Assembly (NCBI GenBank): GCA_030386875.1 | Contig: CM059560.1 | Span: forward strand, 33,784,183 to 33,848,182 | Source of the DNA: Morinoia aosen | Taxonomy: Eukaryota > Arthropoda > Malacostraca > Amphipoda > Talitridae | Reading direction: 5' to 3' | Length of the DNA: 64,000 nt | Shown here: piece after piece, positions 33,681 to 44,200 of the stretch | Layout of the letters: every line of letters begins with the position of its first letter | Numbering within the stretch: position 1 is the stretch's first letter | Notes under the pieces: generated by a model | What the model saw: only the letters and a program-made list of their open reading frames with translations | What the model was told of the DNA's origin: nothing | The model's database searches: none | Translations under genes and position numbers: made by a program

Positions 33681-34170
33681 GGGGCAATTGGCGATCGCTA
33701 TGCGGTAAATCGCGATTGGGGATGGGGCATTTCTCGATCGGTGTGGGGGCAAATGACGATCGGGTTAGCGATCGCCAATTGCCCCCACACCGATCGGAAA
33801 ATACCCCACTTTTAAAATGCTGTGGTGTCACTAATACTCGACTAGAAATGCTATGAAAGTGAGGGCGATCGCCAATTGCCCCAAATGCATCAATCGATCG
33901 CCAAATGCCCCTAAAATTTATCTGTTTGGCGAATTATAACAAATTTTCTGAAACATTGCAAATGTTTTGAAAAACATTTTTTATATGGTTTTGGGAGAAA
34001 TTGTCACACATTAATTTTTTACCATAGAAAAACTATAGAAGCCCTGAAATGACTGCAAATGAATGCTTTAAGAGTTTATGCACTCATTTCTTGTCCATAG
34101 TGATTCTAACTCTCCTGAGGCTAAAATCATTTTTTGCCCCCAAAATGACGGAATCGCCATTTGCCCCAAA
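33681..34170. promoter_or_regulatory. Right subterminal motif array of the pogo element
   Basis: GGGGCAATTGGCGATCGC-like motifs at about 33681-33698, 33724-33741, 33745-33763, 33768-33787 (inverted), 33790-33808 (inverted), 33865-33882 (inverted), 33895-33912 (inverted) and 34151-34167 (inverted, within the TIR). They lie upstream of transposase exon 1, so they may also act on its promoter. Confidence 0.7.
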
Positions 34171-34521
34171 CGACTATAGCTCTAAAAACAAAAAAAAGTT
34201 GCTGATTTTTGAAATTTCAAAATTTTTTGAAAAAATATCAAAAATTTGAATTTGAAAAAAAGCCGAATTTGAGTTTGTTAGAAATGTTCCAAGGATTCTA
34301 AAACTGTCTTTTTTTTTTGTTCTAACATCAAAACTGAAGGAGAAGTTCCAATCTGAAATATCAATAAAAATATATCAAAAACACATTTTTCGTAAAAAAA
34401 TAAAGCCTAAATTGAAAAAATGACAGAAGTAAAAAAGGTTTACTTTCACAAAAGACATATACTGGCCAATTTTCAAAGGAATCGGACAAAAAAAGGTCTC
34501 GACCTGGGATGATCTCCTTAA

Positions 34522-34976
34522 TATGTTTTGTGTTAATCAAAAAACTCAATGCTGCTTTTTTGAAAAACAAATTTATGACTAAAAATCATGGATGTCAATA
34601 TATTTTATTTGACCAAATACAACCATGCTGTTTTTCTGAAAAACATCTTTTTCACAGAAAAATTATGACTAAAAATGTGTAAATTAATGTATTTTATGTG
34701 ACCAAAAACCATGCTTTTTGTAAAAAAATGTTTTTTTTACCAAAAAATGACAAAAAATGGATATTAATATTTTTTGTGGAAAACATTTTTTTGTTAAAAA
34801 AGCATGGTTTTTTGGGCACATAAAATATATTATCCATTTTCTTCACAGAAGTCATGATCAAAAAATGAATGTTAATGACTTGTTAAAAAAATATGTTCAA
34901 AAAAATATGATTTTTTTGGTCAAATTAAATATATTGATATCCATATTTTTTAGACATGCATTTTTGTAAAAAAAAT
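34522..34976. repeat. Divergent minisatellite, continued
   Basis: Same AT-rich unit as 29160-29525, with CCATGCTGTTTTTCTGAAAA and ATTTTATGTGACCAAAAACC blocks. From about 34790 the orientation appears inverted (CATGGTTTTTTGGGCACATA). Confidence 0.7.
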
Positions 34977-35704
34977 GGTCAATATGCAGTTTAATGCGCT
35001 GACGGAAATTAAAAATTCCGCACCAAAGAATCACTAGGAACACATTTAAAAATGTTTTATAAGAATATTTTGCTTGCAGATGCGTTTTTAAGTTATTCAA
35101 GTTTTAATTTTCGTCTTCCATAGCAGTTCCGTTGCACGCTTGAGCTGTTAGAGTACGCTTGGGGACTTTGTAATTTGTTATTGGCCGACTTTGCGGAGCC
35201 TGAACCCACTTCTAGGATGTTTTAGTTAATAACACAATACAGGTTATCACCCCAATAATATTAGTGGGACTGGGGTAGTGAATACCAAAATTGATATGCA
35301 GTTGACATCAGTTTCAATATGGCGGCCACCGTAGAACATTAGCAAAAGCGTAGGAGTGAATACTGTAGATTCAAGTATTCACTTCCCCAGCCCCGTTAAT
35401 ATTTTTGGGTGATAATATTTGTTGTGTTATTAACTAAAACATCCTAGAAGTGGGTTCAGGCTCTGCAGGGTTGCTAATAATAAATTACAAGTACCCAAAC
35501 ATACTTTAACAGCTCCAGCTCAAGCGTGCAACTGACTGGAACTGACTGCTATGGAAGACAAAAATTTTGAAGTTAAATAACTAAAAAATAATGCATCAGC
35601 AACCTGAATGGCATTCATGTAAAAGGTTTTTAAACGTGTTCCTTTAGTGATCCTTCGGAACGGAATTTTTAATTTCTGTGAGTGCATTAAACTGCATATT
35701 GACT
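34977..35704. mobile_element. GGTCAATAT-family MITE, 728 bp
   Basis: Starts GGTCAATATGCAGTTTAATG and ends CATTAAACTGCATATTGACT. The TIR continues through ATTAAAAATTCCG and ACATTTAAAAATGTTTTA-like sequence. Flanks are A-rich (AAAAAAAT and AAAAAATG), consistent with but not decisive for an 8-bp duplication. Central inverted blocks (AACACAATACAGGTTATCAC near 35230, complemented near 35430) form a second palindrome. Confidence 0.85.
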
Positions 35705-35960
35705 AAAAAATGTGAAAAAAATCAGCATGGTTTTATGGTCACATAAAATATATTAATATTCATGTTGTTTTACAAATGATTTTTTTTTAAAAACATGATT
35801 TTAAATTGTCAATTTTTAGGTCACATAAAATTTATTAATATCCAGTTTCTTAGTCATGATTTTTAGTAAAAAAAAATGTTTTTTAGAAAAAACTATGGTT
35901 TTTTTAGCCACATAAAATATATTAATATAAATGTTCTTTAGTTGTGATTTTTTCTAATAA
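35705..35960. repeat. Divergent minisatellite, inverted orientation
   Basis: Units with CATGGTTTTATGGTCACATA and AAATATATTAATATYCATGT, complementary to the units at 29160-29525. Confidence 0.65.
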
Positions 35961-35984
35961 ATACAACAAAAGGAAACCATACAG

Positions 35985-36330
35985 TTAAAGTGACGGCAGA
36001 TAACCCACAATTACCATTACCATAAGGCGTCTTAAGAGGAACAGCAGGAGCCACAAAACTTATATAGATAGAGTCAAAATTCAGAGCTTACTATCTCTAC
36101 TATATCAGATCTTTTGGTCACATAAAAATAACATCATAGTAGAAATACTAAGCTCTGAATTTTGACTTCATCAATATAAGTTCTGTGTCTCCTGCTGTTC
36201 CTCTAAGACTCCACTTCTGTAGGTAATTGTGGGTTTTTGACTTCATCAATGTAAGTTCTGTGTCTCCTGCTGTTCCTCTTAGACTTCTCTAGATAATTGT
36301 GGGTTATCTGCCACAGTTTTACGGTATGGT
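35985..36330. repeat. Inverted repeat with a local direct duplication
   Basis: AAACCATAC...GATAACCCACAATTACC near 35975-36020 reappears inverted near 36290-36330, enclosing TAAGAGGAACAGCAGGAG and its complement near 36190. The block TTTTTGACTTCATCAATGTA with CCTGCTGTTCCTCT is duplicated at about 36160-36215 and 36235-36290. Probably a small fold-back element. Confidence 0.65.
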
Positions 36331-36339
36331 TTCCTTTTG

Positions 36340-36510
36340 ATGTTTTTATTCCAAAAAATCATGACTTAAGAACATGGATATTGATGTATTTTATGTGATC
36401 AAAAATAAACAGACATATACCTCACAAAATTTGGGTGTGTGCAAAAAAAAACCATAAGAAACATGTTTTTTTTTTGCAAAAAAACCTCCATCAAATAAAA
36501 CCGTTTTTTT
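36340..36510. repeat. Last minisatellite stretch in the outer element
   Basis: AAATCATGACTTAAGAACAT and GTGATCAAAAATAAAC match the repeat unit. Ends before the right TIR of the outer element. Confidence 0.5.
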
Positions 36511-36705
36511 GCATCACTAGTTGCACATTTTGCGCGGGAAAGCGATTTCAACCATAACTTCAAAGCTGAATAATTCGAAAATAACGCATCAGCGAGCAGA
36601 ATGTCATTCCTGTAAATCGTTCTTAAATGGTTTCCTTTAGTGATTCTTGAGATCGGAATTATTATTTTCCGTGATTGCATCACGCTTCACATTGACCAAA
36701 ATTCT

Positions 36706-37337
36706 TGCGTACAAAGAACTTGTTGAAACTGCATTTTTTACGTCCTGTACTAAAGTAAAACACTGTCCTATTTATGAAATTTTGCTACCATTGCTTCTAC
36801 TCTTTAGTGTTTATAAAAATTAATTTAGATAGAATGAGGTATTGCATAACAAGATTTTAAACATGCACTCCCCTCTCAAATAGTGCAATAATTTCTTTTT
36901 CAGTGTGATTGTTGTTCTAAGATTCTTCTTTTTCACTTGCCTTTTCACATTCTGCTCAAGACCCACTTTTACTGGTTTAGAATTCAAATTAACCAAATAC
37001 ACAAGGAAATGAAATAGCGTATGTTACATAAGTTCATGTGTGACTTGAACAACGGATGACTTGTGACTGACTACGCTCAACTTGGCTTACTTTCCACTCG
37101 CCGCACTTTCCATTCAACTGGTTTTGACTTCCGAATGCTTGTTCGGCTTCCGGGCCAAAAGTCACTCAATTTTTTGGTTGACTTTTGATTTGTTTGACCT
37201 TTGAGCTTTTTGACTTCAGAGGCATTACTGTATTATGTTTGAAAATCAAATCAAAACCTGCAAGGCACCTTACAGGTTTGTGCATTTGTATGGGACTTTA
37301 CATTTTAATAAACTACTAGCTAGTGTTTTTTTGTTCT
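36706..37337. other. Unassigned sequence
   Basis: No gene or terminal repeat recognised. A short stretch near 37080-37220 repeats GACTT/TTGACT words. Confidence 0.35.
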
Positions 37338-37563
37338 TTAACACTTTAAGTGCGGCGGGTTGAACTGAAGTTCAATATCCAGCTCAAACTTAGTCAATTG
37401 TAGTAAGAAATTTTGAAAATAGCAAACATTGACTGGATCATGCCTGCATTTAACTTTCATTTAGTATTTACAAAAATTGAGTCAGTGGCTGCTGGTCGGC
37501 CAGCAGTATTATGAAAATCACCTAAGTGACCACCGGTTTGTCACGCCGCACTTAACGTGTTAA
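37338..37563. mobile_element. Small TTAA MITE, 218 bp (family S2, copy 1)
   Basis: TTAA at 37338-37341 and 37560-37563. The TIRs read inward CACTTTAAGTGCGGCG and CACGTTAAGTGCGGCG, 15 of 16 identical. The centre holds the palindrome GCTGCTGGTCGGCCAGCAG. A second, decayed copy lies at 56987-57215. Its right TTAA is also the left TTAA of the next element. Confidence 0.9.
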
Positions 37564-38802
37564 GGGCACCGATCAGTCGAAAATCCAAAATCCATCATAT
37601 TATTTTTTTATTGCTCTATTCGATTGAGAAAGTCCTAAACTTCATTCCTGCAAAGCGGCAGAACGATCCGTCTCGCCAAAGTAGGTCAAATCGGGGTTTG
37701 AAAGGAGGGTGGAGGGTAGCTCGCTTGGCCAGCTTGTGCAGATATGCCACGTCAGCTCAGCTGGTTGGTGCTGAGTGTCGGTTTGTTCATAATTAGGTAT
37801 GCATTTATCTGCTTGCAAGTCAAGACTTTTAAGATTTGGCAAGTTCAGTTCTCGGTACCTCCACCCCTTCCTCCCTCGGGGGGAAAGAGGGTGATTGGTA
37901 GCTCGCCCGATCTGCTTGCGTAGATATGTCACGTTAGCTGATCTAGTTGTTGCAGACCGACGATTTATTCAGATTTAGATGGCTTTTTTTTGATAGCAGA
38001 TCAAGATTTTTCTGGATTTGATGTTGATTGCTTGGTACTAATGTAGTGATATAAGCGTTTGGCTCTGCGTGGCGCTTCCATATCCTATAAGAGGAGCATA
38101 CGAGGATGCCAAGGATGCCCCAGCTTATGCTCCTGGCGCGTTTTAGACATTTTTGGTACCACTTGTGGTACTGGATCCTTCAAGGAACCACAATAACTTC
38201 CAAAAATGGTATTCAAAACGTCAACACTACCAATTTTTCCAAGAAATGTAGTTTGCAAACAAAAAAAAACTGTCTCGGCACTAAAACGCGTTTTCTGAGC
38301 AATACAAATGTCAATATTCAAGCTTCTTCTTCTCAAAAAATTGTCATTGTAGAGCAATGATTTTGGTATCATTAGATGCGCAAAGAGTTGCTGCATAAAG
38401 AGTCAGAGGATTATATTGAAATTCACAGAAGATTTTCAGTTACATTAAAAAATCTACGTAAAAATGAATGACACTTCAAATTTTTTTTTTAAATTCTATA
38501 ACAAATAAATTATTGGGAGTTTCAATATAATCCTCTGACTCTTTATACAGCAGCTCTTTCCGCATTCAATGATACCTAAATCATTTCTCTACGATGACTA
38601 CTTTTTGAGAAGTGGCTTGAATATACCCCGTTTTTTCATTCCATTTTTTTCGTTATCTCCGTAATTATGGCAAAAACTGAAAAAGTGCCCAATATAACCC
38701 TTATTCATTTTCTAAAATACATACGTATGCAACATTTCATAGATCTAGATACCATACAAAAAACGGGACGGCCATTTTCTTGATTCTGACTAGACGGTTC
38801 CC
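37564..38802. mobile_element. 1.24-kb TTAA element (family L, copy 1)
   Basis: The body of 1239 bp lies between TTAA at 37560-37563 and 38803-38806. Ends read inward GGGCACCGATCAGTCGAAAA and GGGAACCGTCTAGTCAGAAT, an imperfect TIR. Internal inverted blocks around 38390-38580 (AGAGTCAGAGGATTATATTG and its complement) form a large stem. Same family and almost the same length as 45461-46697. Non-coding. Confidence 0.85.
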
Positions 38803-39054
38803 TTAAAGGTTTTTTATGTATTTTTGTGGTAAATTTTTAATGCCAACCCTGATTCATAATTATGAACAACTTTATGCAAAATGGTAGTATATTTAGCTAA
38901 TTCACTGTAATGAGCACCTCATAAGCTTTTGTTGTGTACTCAATTAAGAGGGCAGTGAATTTTTTGTCAATTCTGCTTTAGGAAGAGGCTATGTCCTTAA
39001 TTGAAAGCTCAGTGGGTTTTTCTTTTGATGAAATAGAATTATTTTTTCACTACC

Positions 39055-39330
39055 ATCTTATTTTGGTTCACTGCTGTCCTGTTTTTAGCTCAGTACACTT
39101 CTTTCTTTGGTTTGCTGGTAGCCTTCCTTTCAGTGCTTTTTGCTATGGTCTTCAACTTTTATTGTGTTTCAATCTTGCTGTTTCCATGTGCAAAGAATTC
39201 AGTGTGGGAACACACTTTTGCATAGTTTCTTCATTCTTATAATTCCATTCTAAATGGTGCTTTCCTCTCTGTGGAACACATTTTGTGTAGTTAGGGAAGC
39301 CTTATTTAACTTATCTAATCTAAGTGAGTT
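39055..39330 (+). repeat. SINE-like retroposon, diverged copy
   Basis: Shares GTTCACTGCTGTCCTGTTTT, a TTCAACTTTTATTGTGTTTC-like block, TCCATTCTAAATGGTGCTTT and the AGGGAAGCC...TTATCTAATCTAA tail with the family. Lies upstream of TMEM186. Confidence 0.8.
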
Positions 39331-40000
39331 GAATTCCTAAAAACTTTTTAGTATTATAAGTTAGTGTTATGAATATTTTGGAAAAAAGCTGGATCATTCG
39401 TGTTGCCTTGGGCCTATACAAGGTTGCTTACATTAAAGCATTTGTAATGTCTTAATTTAAGAGGCATAATGCAATATTTGTAATTTTTCAAATTTTTTTT
39501 CAGATTTTTTGGAAAAGTCTTGCCACACACAAGTAATTTCAAGATGATTGAAATGCGCAAGTTTAAAGCATATTTGAATAGTTGTGAATGAAGAATTATT
39601 GGGAATTTTTTCTAAAAATGCCCTAATATCTTGACTGTAATCTTGTAACTAGTTTCTTCATTTCAGAATAGCCTGTCTTTCAGTAAGGTCTCTAGCCATA
39701 TTCAATGAAATGAAAATAACTTACATATTTCATGTATCAAGTTTGACTTATGCTTTATTTTTTATCTTTTGCTCTTATTTTACTAGCCTCTCATTTTCTC
39801 ATCTTTTTATGTTTTAGTTCTTTATTGACATTGCAGAAAGCCTTCAAAACGAGTGGTAAAAACATGCATGGCCTATTCTATAATTAGTTGACAGTTCTAG
39901 CATTTGACAGCTTCAAACAGAGTAGCTCATTCATGTCATTACTGTTGCATATTGCTTTGTTACATTGTTTCTAAATTTTAACTTATGGTTTGGTCTTTTG

Positions 40001-40003
40001 CAG
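40001..40003 (+). promoter_or_regulatory. TMEM186: Splice acceptor before the TMEM186 coding exon
   Basis: TTGGTCTTTTGCAG lies 12 bp upstream of the start codon, so the coding exon is probably preceded by a spliced 5' UTR exon. That exon was not identified. Confidence 0.55.
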
Positions 40004-40015
40004 ATTTGTGCAGTC

Positions 40016-40741
40016 ATGGTTTTCATTGCTATGATGAAATGCTGGCATTTTCCTATTAGAAGAACTTTCATAATACGTCAGACTTGCACCTTTCTACAAC
40101 AGCAGGGATTTGTGAATGTTCCTCATTCTAACTCAACATCTCATTATATAGCAACTTTTGACCCTTATTTGATTCAAAATCGGAAGCTTTCAGACGAATC
40201 CCACAACTCCAAAGAGAAGGTGACATTACCTGTCAATCCTTATAGTCCTGGGGAAGGGTTTGCTCAGATTTATAAGTTTCCATACATTGCTCAGACCCAA
40301 GCTTTATGTCGAGTGAAGATTTTACAAACTGTTTTCACTGCACTATTCATTCCCGGTTTGTATGTATTAAGTCCTGCATCTGCAAGCCCTGAACAGTTGG
40401 CAGTTATTGTTGGACTTGGAGCCTTTGCCTGTTTAATGCTTGGGGTTATGGGAGAAATATTCCGCAAGTTTGTGGGCATTATTTACTATAATCCAAATAA
40501 AAAACAAGTCTGTGTGGCCCATCTGACATTTTGGGGTGATAGATGCAATTCATACTTTGATGTTGATGATATTGTTCCATTTGGGGACTTTGAAAGCAAC
40601 TTGAGTGAAATTTATCTGAAGCTTAGATTTTACTCAAAACCTTCTTTATCATATTGGATTACTCTGCGGTATGGACTAGTGGTACACAAAGACCACTTCT
40701 TTGAAGTTTTTCGATGCCTTCCATCAGAGGAAAGGAATTAA
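40016..40741 (+). CDS. TMEM186: Transmembrane protein 186 (complex I assembly factor)
   Basis: 241 residues in one exon from ATG (MVFIAMMKCWHF). TMEM186 is an inner mitochondrial membrane protein of the MCIA complex that helps assemble the ND3 module of complex I. The family signature is present: an N-terminus without acidic residues and with several Arg (possible targeting sequence), the FAQIYKFPYIAQTQALCRVK segment, two membrane spans (about 107-128, TVFTALFIPGLYVL; and about 135-155, LAVIVGLGAFACLMLG), then the conserved FRKFVGIIYYNPNKK, VAHLTFWGDRCN and SYWITLRYGLV blocks. Length fits the family. In-frame codons upstream of 40016 lie in the preceding intron. RINT1 follows on the same strand about 330 bp downstream. 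Confidence 0.92.
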   Translation: MVFIAMMKCWHFPIRRTFIIRQTCTFLQQQGFVNVPHSNSTSHYIATFDPYLIQNRKLSDESHNSKEKVTLPVNPYSPGEGFAQIYKFPYIAQTQALCRVKILQTVFTALFIPGLYVLSPASASPEQLAVIVGLGAFACLMLGVMGEIFRKFVGIIYYNPNKKQVCVAHLTFWGDRCNSYFDVDDIVPFGDFESNLSEIYLKLRFYSKPSLSYWITLRYGLVVHKDHFFEVFRCLPSEERN

Positions 40742-40817
40742 TTTTTTCATTTTGGGATGTGCTTTGAAGCAGTAGTACTTTTTGAAGTGAAAGTGAGTGA
40801 ACTTGATGTTATGTGAA

Positions 40818-40823
40818 AATAAA
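40818..40823 (+). terminator. Polyadenylation signal of TMEM186
   Basis: AATAAA 77 bp after the stop codon, the nearest canonical signal, and before the RINT1 start. Confidence 0.65.
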
Positions 40824-41071
40824 TTATGAAATTTTGATGCTCAGTGATGGAAAACTTGACAAAGCAATATTTCAGTTATCCATAGTTCAATGATGAGTGA
40901 TAAAATTGTGGAGTAATAATGAAATGAATTGTGGAACAATATGAGGTGTTGAGAGTAAATAGCTTGTTATCAGATTTTCAAGATAATTTAGTGCCGTTTG
41001 GCTGAACTATTTTGTTAGTAGTTGATAGAAACCATGTGAACAATTCTGATGTCAAATATGATGTGAAAGAA

Positions 41072-41203
41072 ATGGCTGACAAAACCATACAAGGCGCAGT
41101 GGCTGAACTCAATCAGCTGCTTGGCAAGGATGCTGCCAAGCTTTCATCTATCGCTGAAGTTGTTAAGCTTTTCTGCAGCACCAAAGCTAACCTGGAAGAG
41201 AAG
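41072..41203 (+). CDS. RINT1: RINT1 exon 1
   Basis: Residues 1-44, starting MADKTIQGAVAELNQLLGKD. This ATG is the first with family-like sequence after it; the 20 upstream in-frame codons contain no earlier ATG. Donor GTGAGT, phase 0. Confidence 0.85.
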
Positions 41204-44200
41204 GTGAGTTTTCCACACGGCCAGGTATGAACTTTGGAAATAGATCCAATTTTGAAATCATTTTAGCTTTGGCCATAATCATTTCAAGAAAGGTATTTTT
41301 AGTGTGAATATTGTAATCTTCCCAAGGCATTAAATTTTGCATTTAGAAATATTGATAGTTTATTCATTGTCATGAATGAGGTAGCATTTTTTGGTAACTT
41401 GTCATTTTCTGGAATATTTATTCAAAGAAGTGCTGATTTTCAATGATCCCCTTCAGCATCACAGTCAATGTGTTGAAAAGTTTTGTTTTCAGTATGCTTT
41501 CATATGACCAAAGGTGCACATTTGAACTAAATTCATTTGATTTCTTATTCAAGTAAAGTGTTAGGTAGCTGATTGAGGGTGTTTTTCAGCAAGGCAAGCA
41601 AGAGACACAAATATTCATATACCATGAACTTGTTAACATAGCATATTTTTGATGAAACAAAAATTAGTCATCTTAACCATAATTTTATGTTAGAGCATTT
41701 TAATGTGCAAAGAAAACTGAAGAAAGCTCTGGATTCCAAGAAAAGAATTCATGTTTCTTAGTATTAAGACAAAAAACTCATCTTTCTCTCTGTTAAAAGA
41801 TCATAAAAACTTCCAAAATATAAACATTTGGTCCTGCTGAACATTCGTCATACCATGTAAATCATTTATTTTTGCAGAAGATTTCTTTTTCTGTAGTTAA
41901 ATGCTCATACTTTAGTTTAGATTCAGGATATGAATTTATTTTTATGAAAGCAATCTGTCCATTGGTTGCTCAAAACAATTTCGTGTTCATTCAATGTAGT
42001 TGAGTTCCAGCTCTTTTGCTATAAATATTTAAATGTATTTGTTTTCCCTCTAATAAGTATTGATATGCTTGAAAAAAATAGGAATGGCAAATAAAGAAGG
42101 AAGGAAGTAAGAAATATGAATATTTCTTCAACTTTGAAAAATAAAATATGATTGAAGCCTTCTAAACTCATGAAAGCTTGGTGGCTCCCTAATGTTGCAG
42201 TACATATATGGAGGAAAGGACCTTAACTGTTTATATGGGGGGTTATAATCTTGATTAATGAATTTTATTTGTGCAGCTGAATTGTAATGCAGTCATGTAG
42301 CACACAGCTGCAGTTGGAGAACAGAGATGCTTGTAATGTTGTATACAGCTGCAACTATAGAGCATTGACTAATATGATGTGATGTACAGCTGCAGCCAGA
42401 AAGCATTGACTAATGTGATGTGATGTACAGCTGCAGCTGGAGAGCAGTGCAGCCCCTGACCAGATGAGTTCAGCTGTATCCAATGCTAAACATCACCTGG
42501 CCAAGTCCGAGCAACTAAAACAGGAGGCTCAAGAAGTTTATGAAGATGTAAGTATTGCACCTCTTAGATCTCCAGATTTTTTCAGGTTATATTCATTAAT
42601 TTACTCTAAGAAAGTTGAAGACTTTTATTTTTTCTCTTCTTTTCCATGTTTGACAGTATAAGTGTAAATGAAATGGTGAGGTCCTGCAGCATGTACGTTT
42701 TTTGTTGAAACAATAATTGCCACCAACTTCTTAGCAAATATATTGCACTTTATAATAATTTTTGTTTCTGAAGCTTTGAATATTGATGCATAGGTTTTGA
42801 TATTTTTATTCATCATGTACTCTAAGCTTGACAGCTTACATGCATCTGATGTTACCTTCACCTTTGATATTCTTTCCACTATGTTTGAATTTTACATTAG
42901 ATGTGAAGAAGAAATTGTTTGTGATGCAGGAAATTCAGGTTCAAATTGGCTTGAAAATACTTAAATTTCAGAAGTGCTCTATTCGCTTTTGTGACTAAAG
43001 CAATGCCAAATGAATCAGACATGTTCAGAATTAAATTTGAAAATAAGTATTACTGTTATTTGAAATGCTGACAATAGAGTGATAAAAGTGGGTTCCACTC
43101 AAAACAAGCTTTTTAACCCCTTAAAGTATCCACATGATAAGGTTAACAAGACATCTGTTGCATATTGCAATCATTTGACAGAGGCCTAGTACCTTGGCTA
43201 GATGACATTCCAGTCACTCATTCAGAAGTTAGTTTTTGTGCATGTCAATATTTCTTTCTAATCTGCTTGATCTCTTTCTTTTATTACATCTTTGGATTTG
43301 GACAAAAGAGGCAGATGATTCCACTCTACCTGATCTTGGTATAATTGACAACTTTGGATCCATCATCAAATGGTATTTGTATGCTGATGATGGCCAATAA
43401 TTGTCAAAAAAATGGATTGTGGGATACTGTCAAAAGCTACTGCTAAGACAGCCTTTTCTGCTATGCTAATATTAAGAATTTGGCTGATATGGTTGGTGAT
43501 TGGCTTTTCATATGATCTGCTGACATGGGGTGCATGTGGCACAAATCAACACTATGAATTATACTCACTAAAAATACCATTTCTTGCTGAATTGACCATA
43601 AAAATATTGATATCGTTAAATTCTGTACTTATTATTTGCCTCCTCCATTAATATATTTTATTTACAAGCGCTCCTCAAGAAACTTAGAGTAAGCAATGGG
43701 TTTAGGTTAGTTAGGTTTTTCTATCCTATCCTATAGATGGGGATTGACAACTCTAGAGGGATTATGTTGAGCTACCTTAGCTATAGATTAGCCTTTAGGA
43801 CTTTTATCATTTGTGTCCACTTTGCTTCTTCCCAATTTCATACCTCCTTTTCCATGTCTTCTTTGAGTTTCTTCCTTCTTAAATTTCTGTTTTTGTACAC
43901 AGGATTACCTCTGTGGAAACTTTGCAGATAGAATCTCTATTTTCTACCGTTCAAAAGGGCCCTTTCTCTTTACTCTCTTGAGATTGCCTGTGTTGTGACT
44001 ATGGAGTTTTTAGTTGAGTTAATTTTCATTTATAAGCTGTGAGTATTAGGCAATCAAAGTCCACCCATTACCCATTACTTTGATTATAAATATTATAAAA
44101 GATGTTGGAAATTTGTTGGCTCAAATCTGTCAGAGCAGGGAATCATGAAAAGAAGTTGAAATAATGATATATGTACATTGACACCTAAAAGGTTTAGGTG

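Larger units (their letters stand above)
30473..34176 (-). mobile_element. Pogo-like (Tc1/mariner superfamily) DNA transposon, apparently complete
   Basis: TIRs begin TAGTCATTCGGGGCAAATGA (left) and TAGTCGTTTGGGGCAAATGG (right, inward), next to TA at 30471-30472 and 34177-34178, the Tc1/mariner target duplication. It encodes an intact two-exon transposase on the minus strand. At least a dozen GGGGCAAWTGRCGATCG-type motifs lie in the two non-coding ends. With open reading frames, matching TIRs and a TA duplication, this copy may be recently active. Confidence 0.88.
29530..34517. mobile_element. TTAA-flanked element hosting the pogo-like transposon
   Basis: Terminal inverted repeat GGAGATCATCCCAGG at 29530 and, complemented, at 34503-34517, each bordered by TTAA (29526-29529, 34518-34521). 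Internally, a segment with GAGTTTGTTAGAAATGTT, GATTCTAAAACTGTCTTTG and TTCTAGCATCAAAACTGAAG occurs at about 29760 and 29945 (tandem), again near 34260, and inverted near 30360-30430. Without the 3.7-kb pogo insertion it would be about 1.28 kb. No transposase of its own. Confidence 0.8.
27532..36697. mobile_element. Outer GGTCAAT-family element containing nested transposons
   Basis: The left terminus GGTCAATGTGAAGTGTAATG and right terminus (inward GGTCAATGTGAAGCGTGATG) are inverted copies that stay similar over about 145 bp, through ATGACATT and GCTGATGCGTTATTTT. Flanking 8-mers GAAATTCT (27524-27531) and AAAATTCT (36698-36705) match at 7 of 8 positions. The 9.2-kb interval holds a divergent minisatellite, two smaller family members (28276-28957, 34977-35704) and a TTAA element (29530-34517) with a pogo transposon inside. 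No transposase of its own was found. Pairing of ends this far apart is an inference from TIR and TSD match. Confidence 0.65.

Noticed and set aside
33681-33912. CRISPR-like array from repeated GGGGCAATTGGCGATCGC
   Set aside because: Eukaryotic context, irregular spacing and both orientations; confined to the ends of a pogo transposon, so read as transposase-site repeats.
39965-40015. Longer N-terminus for TMEM186 from a codon at 39965
   Set aside because: The first codon is not ATG, and a consensus acceptor (TTTTGCAG) at 40003 places that stretch in the preceding intron.
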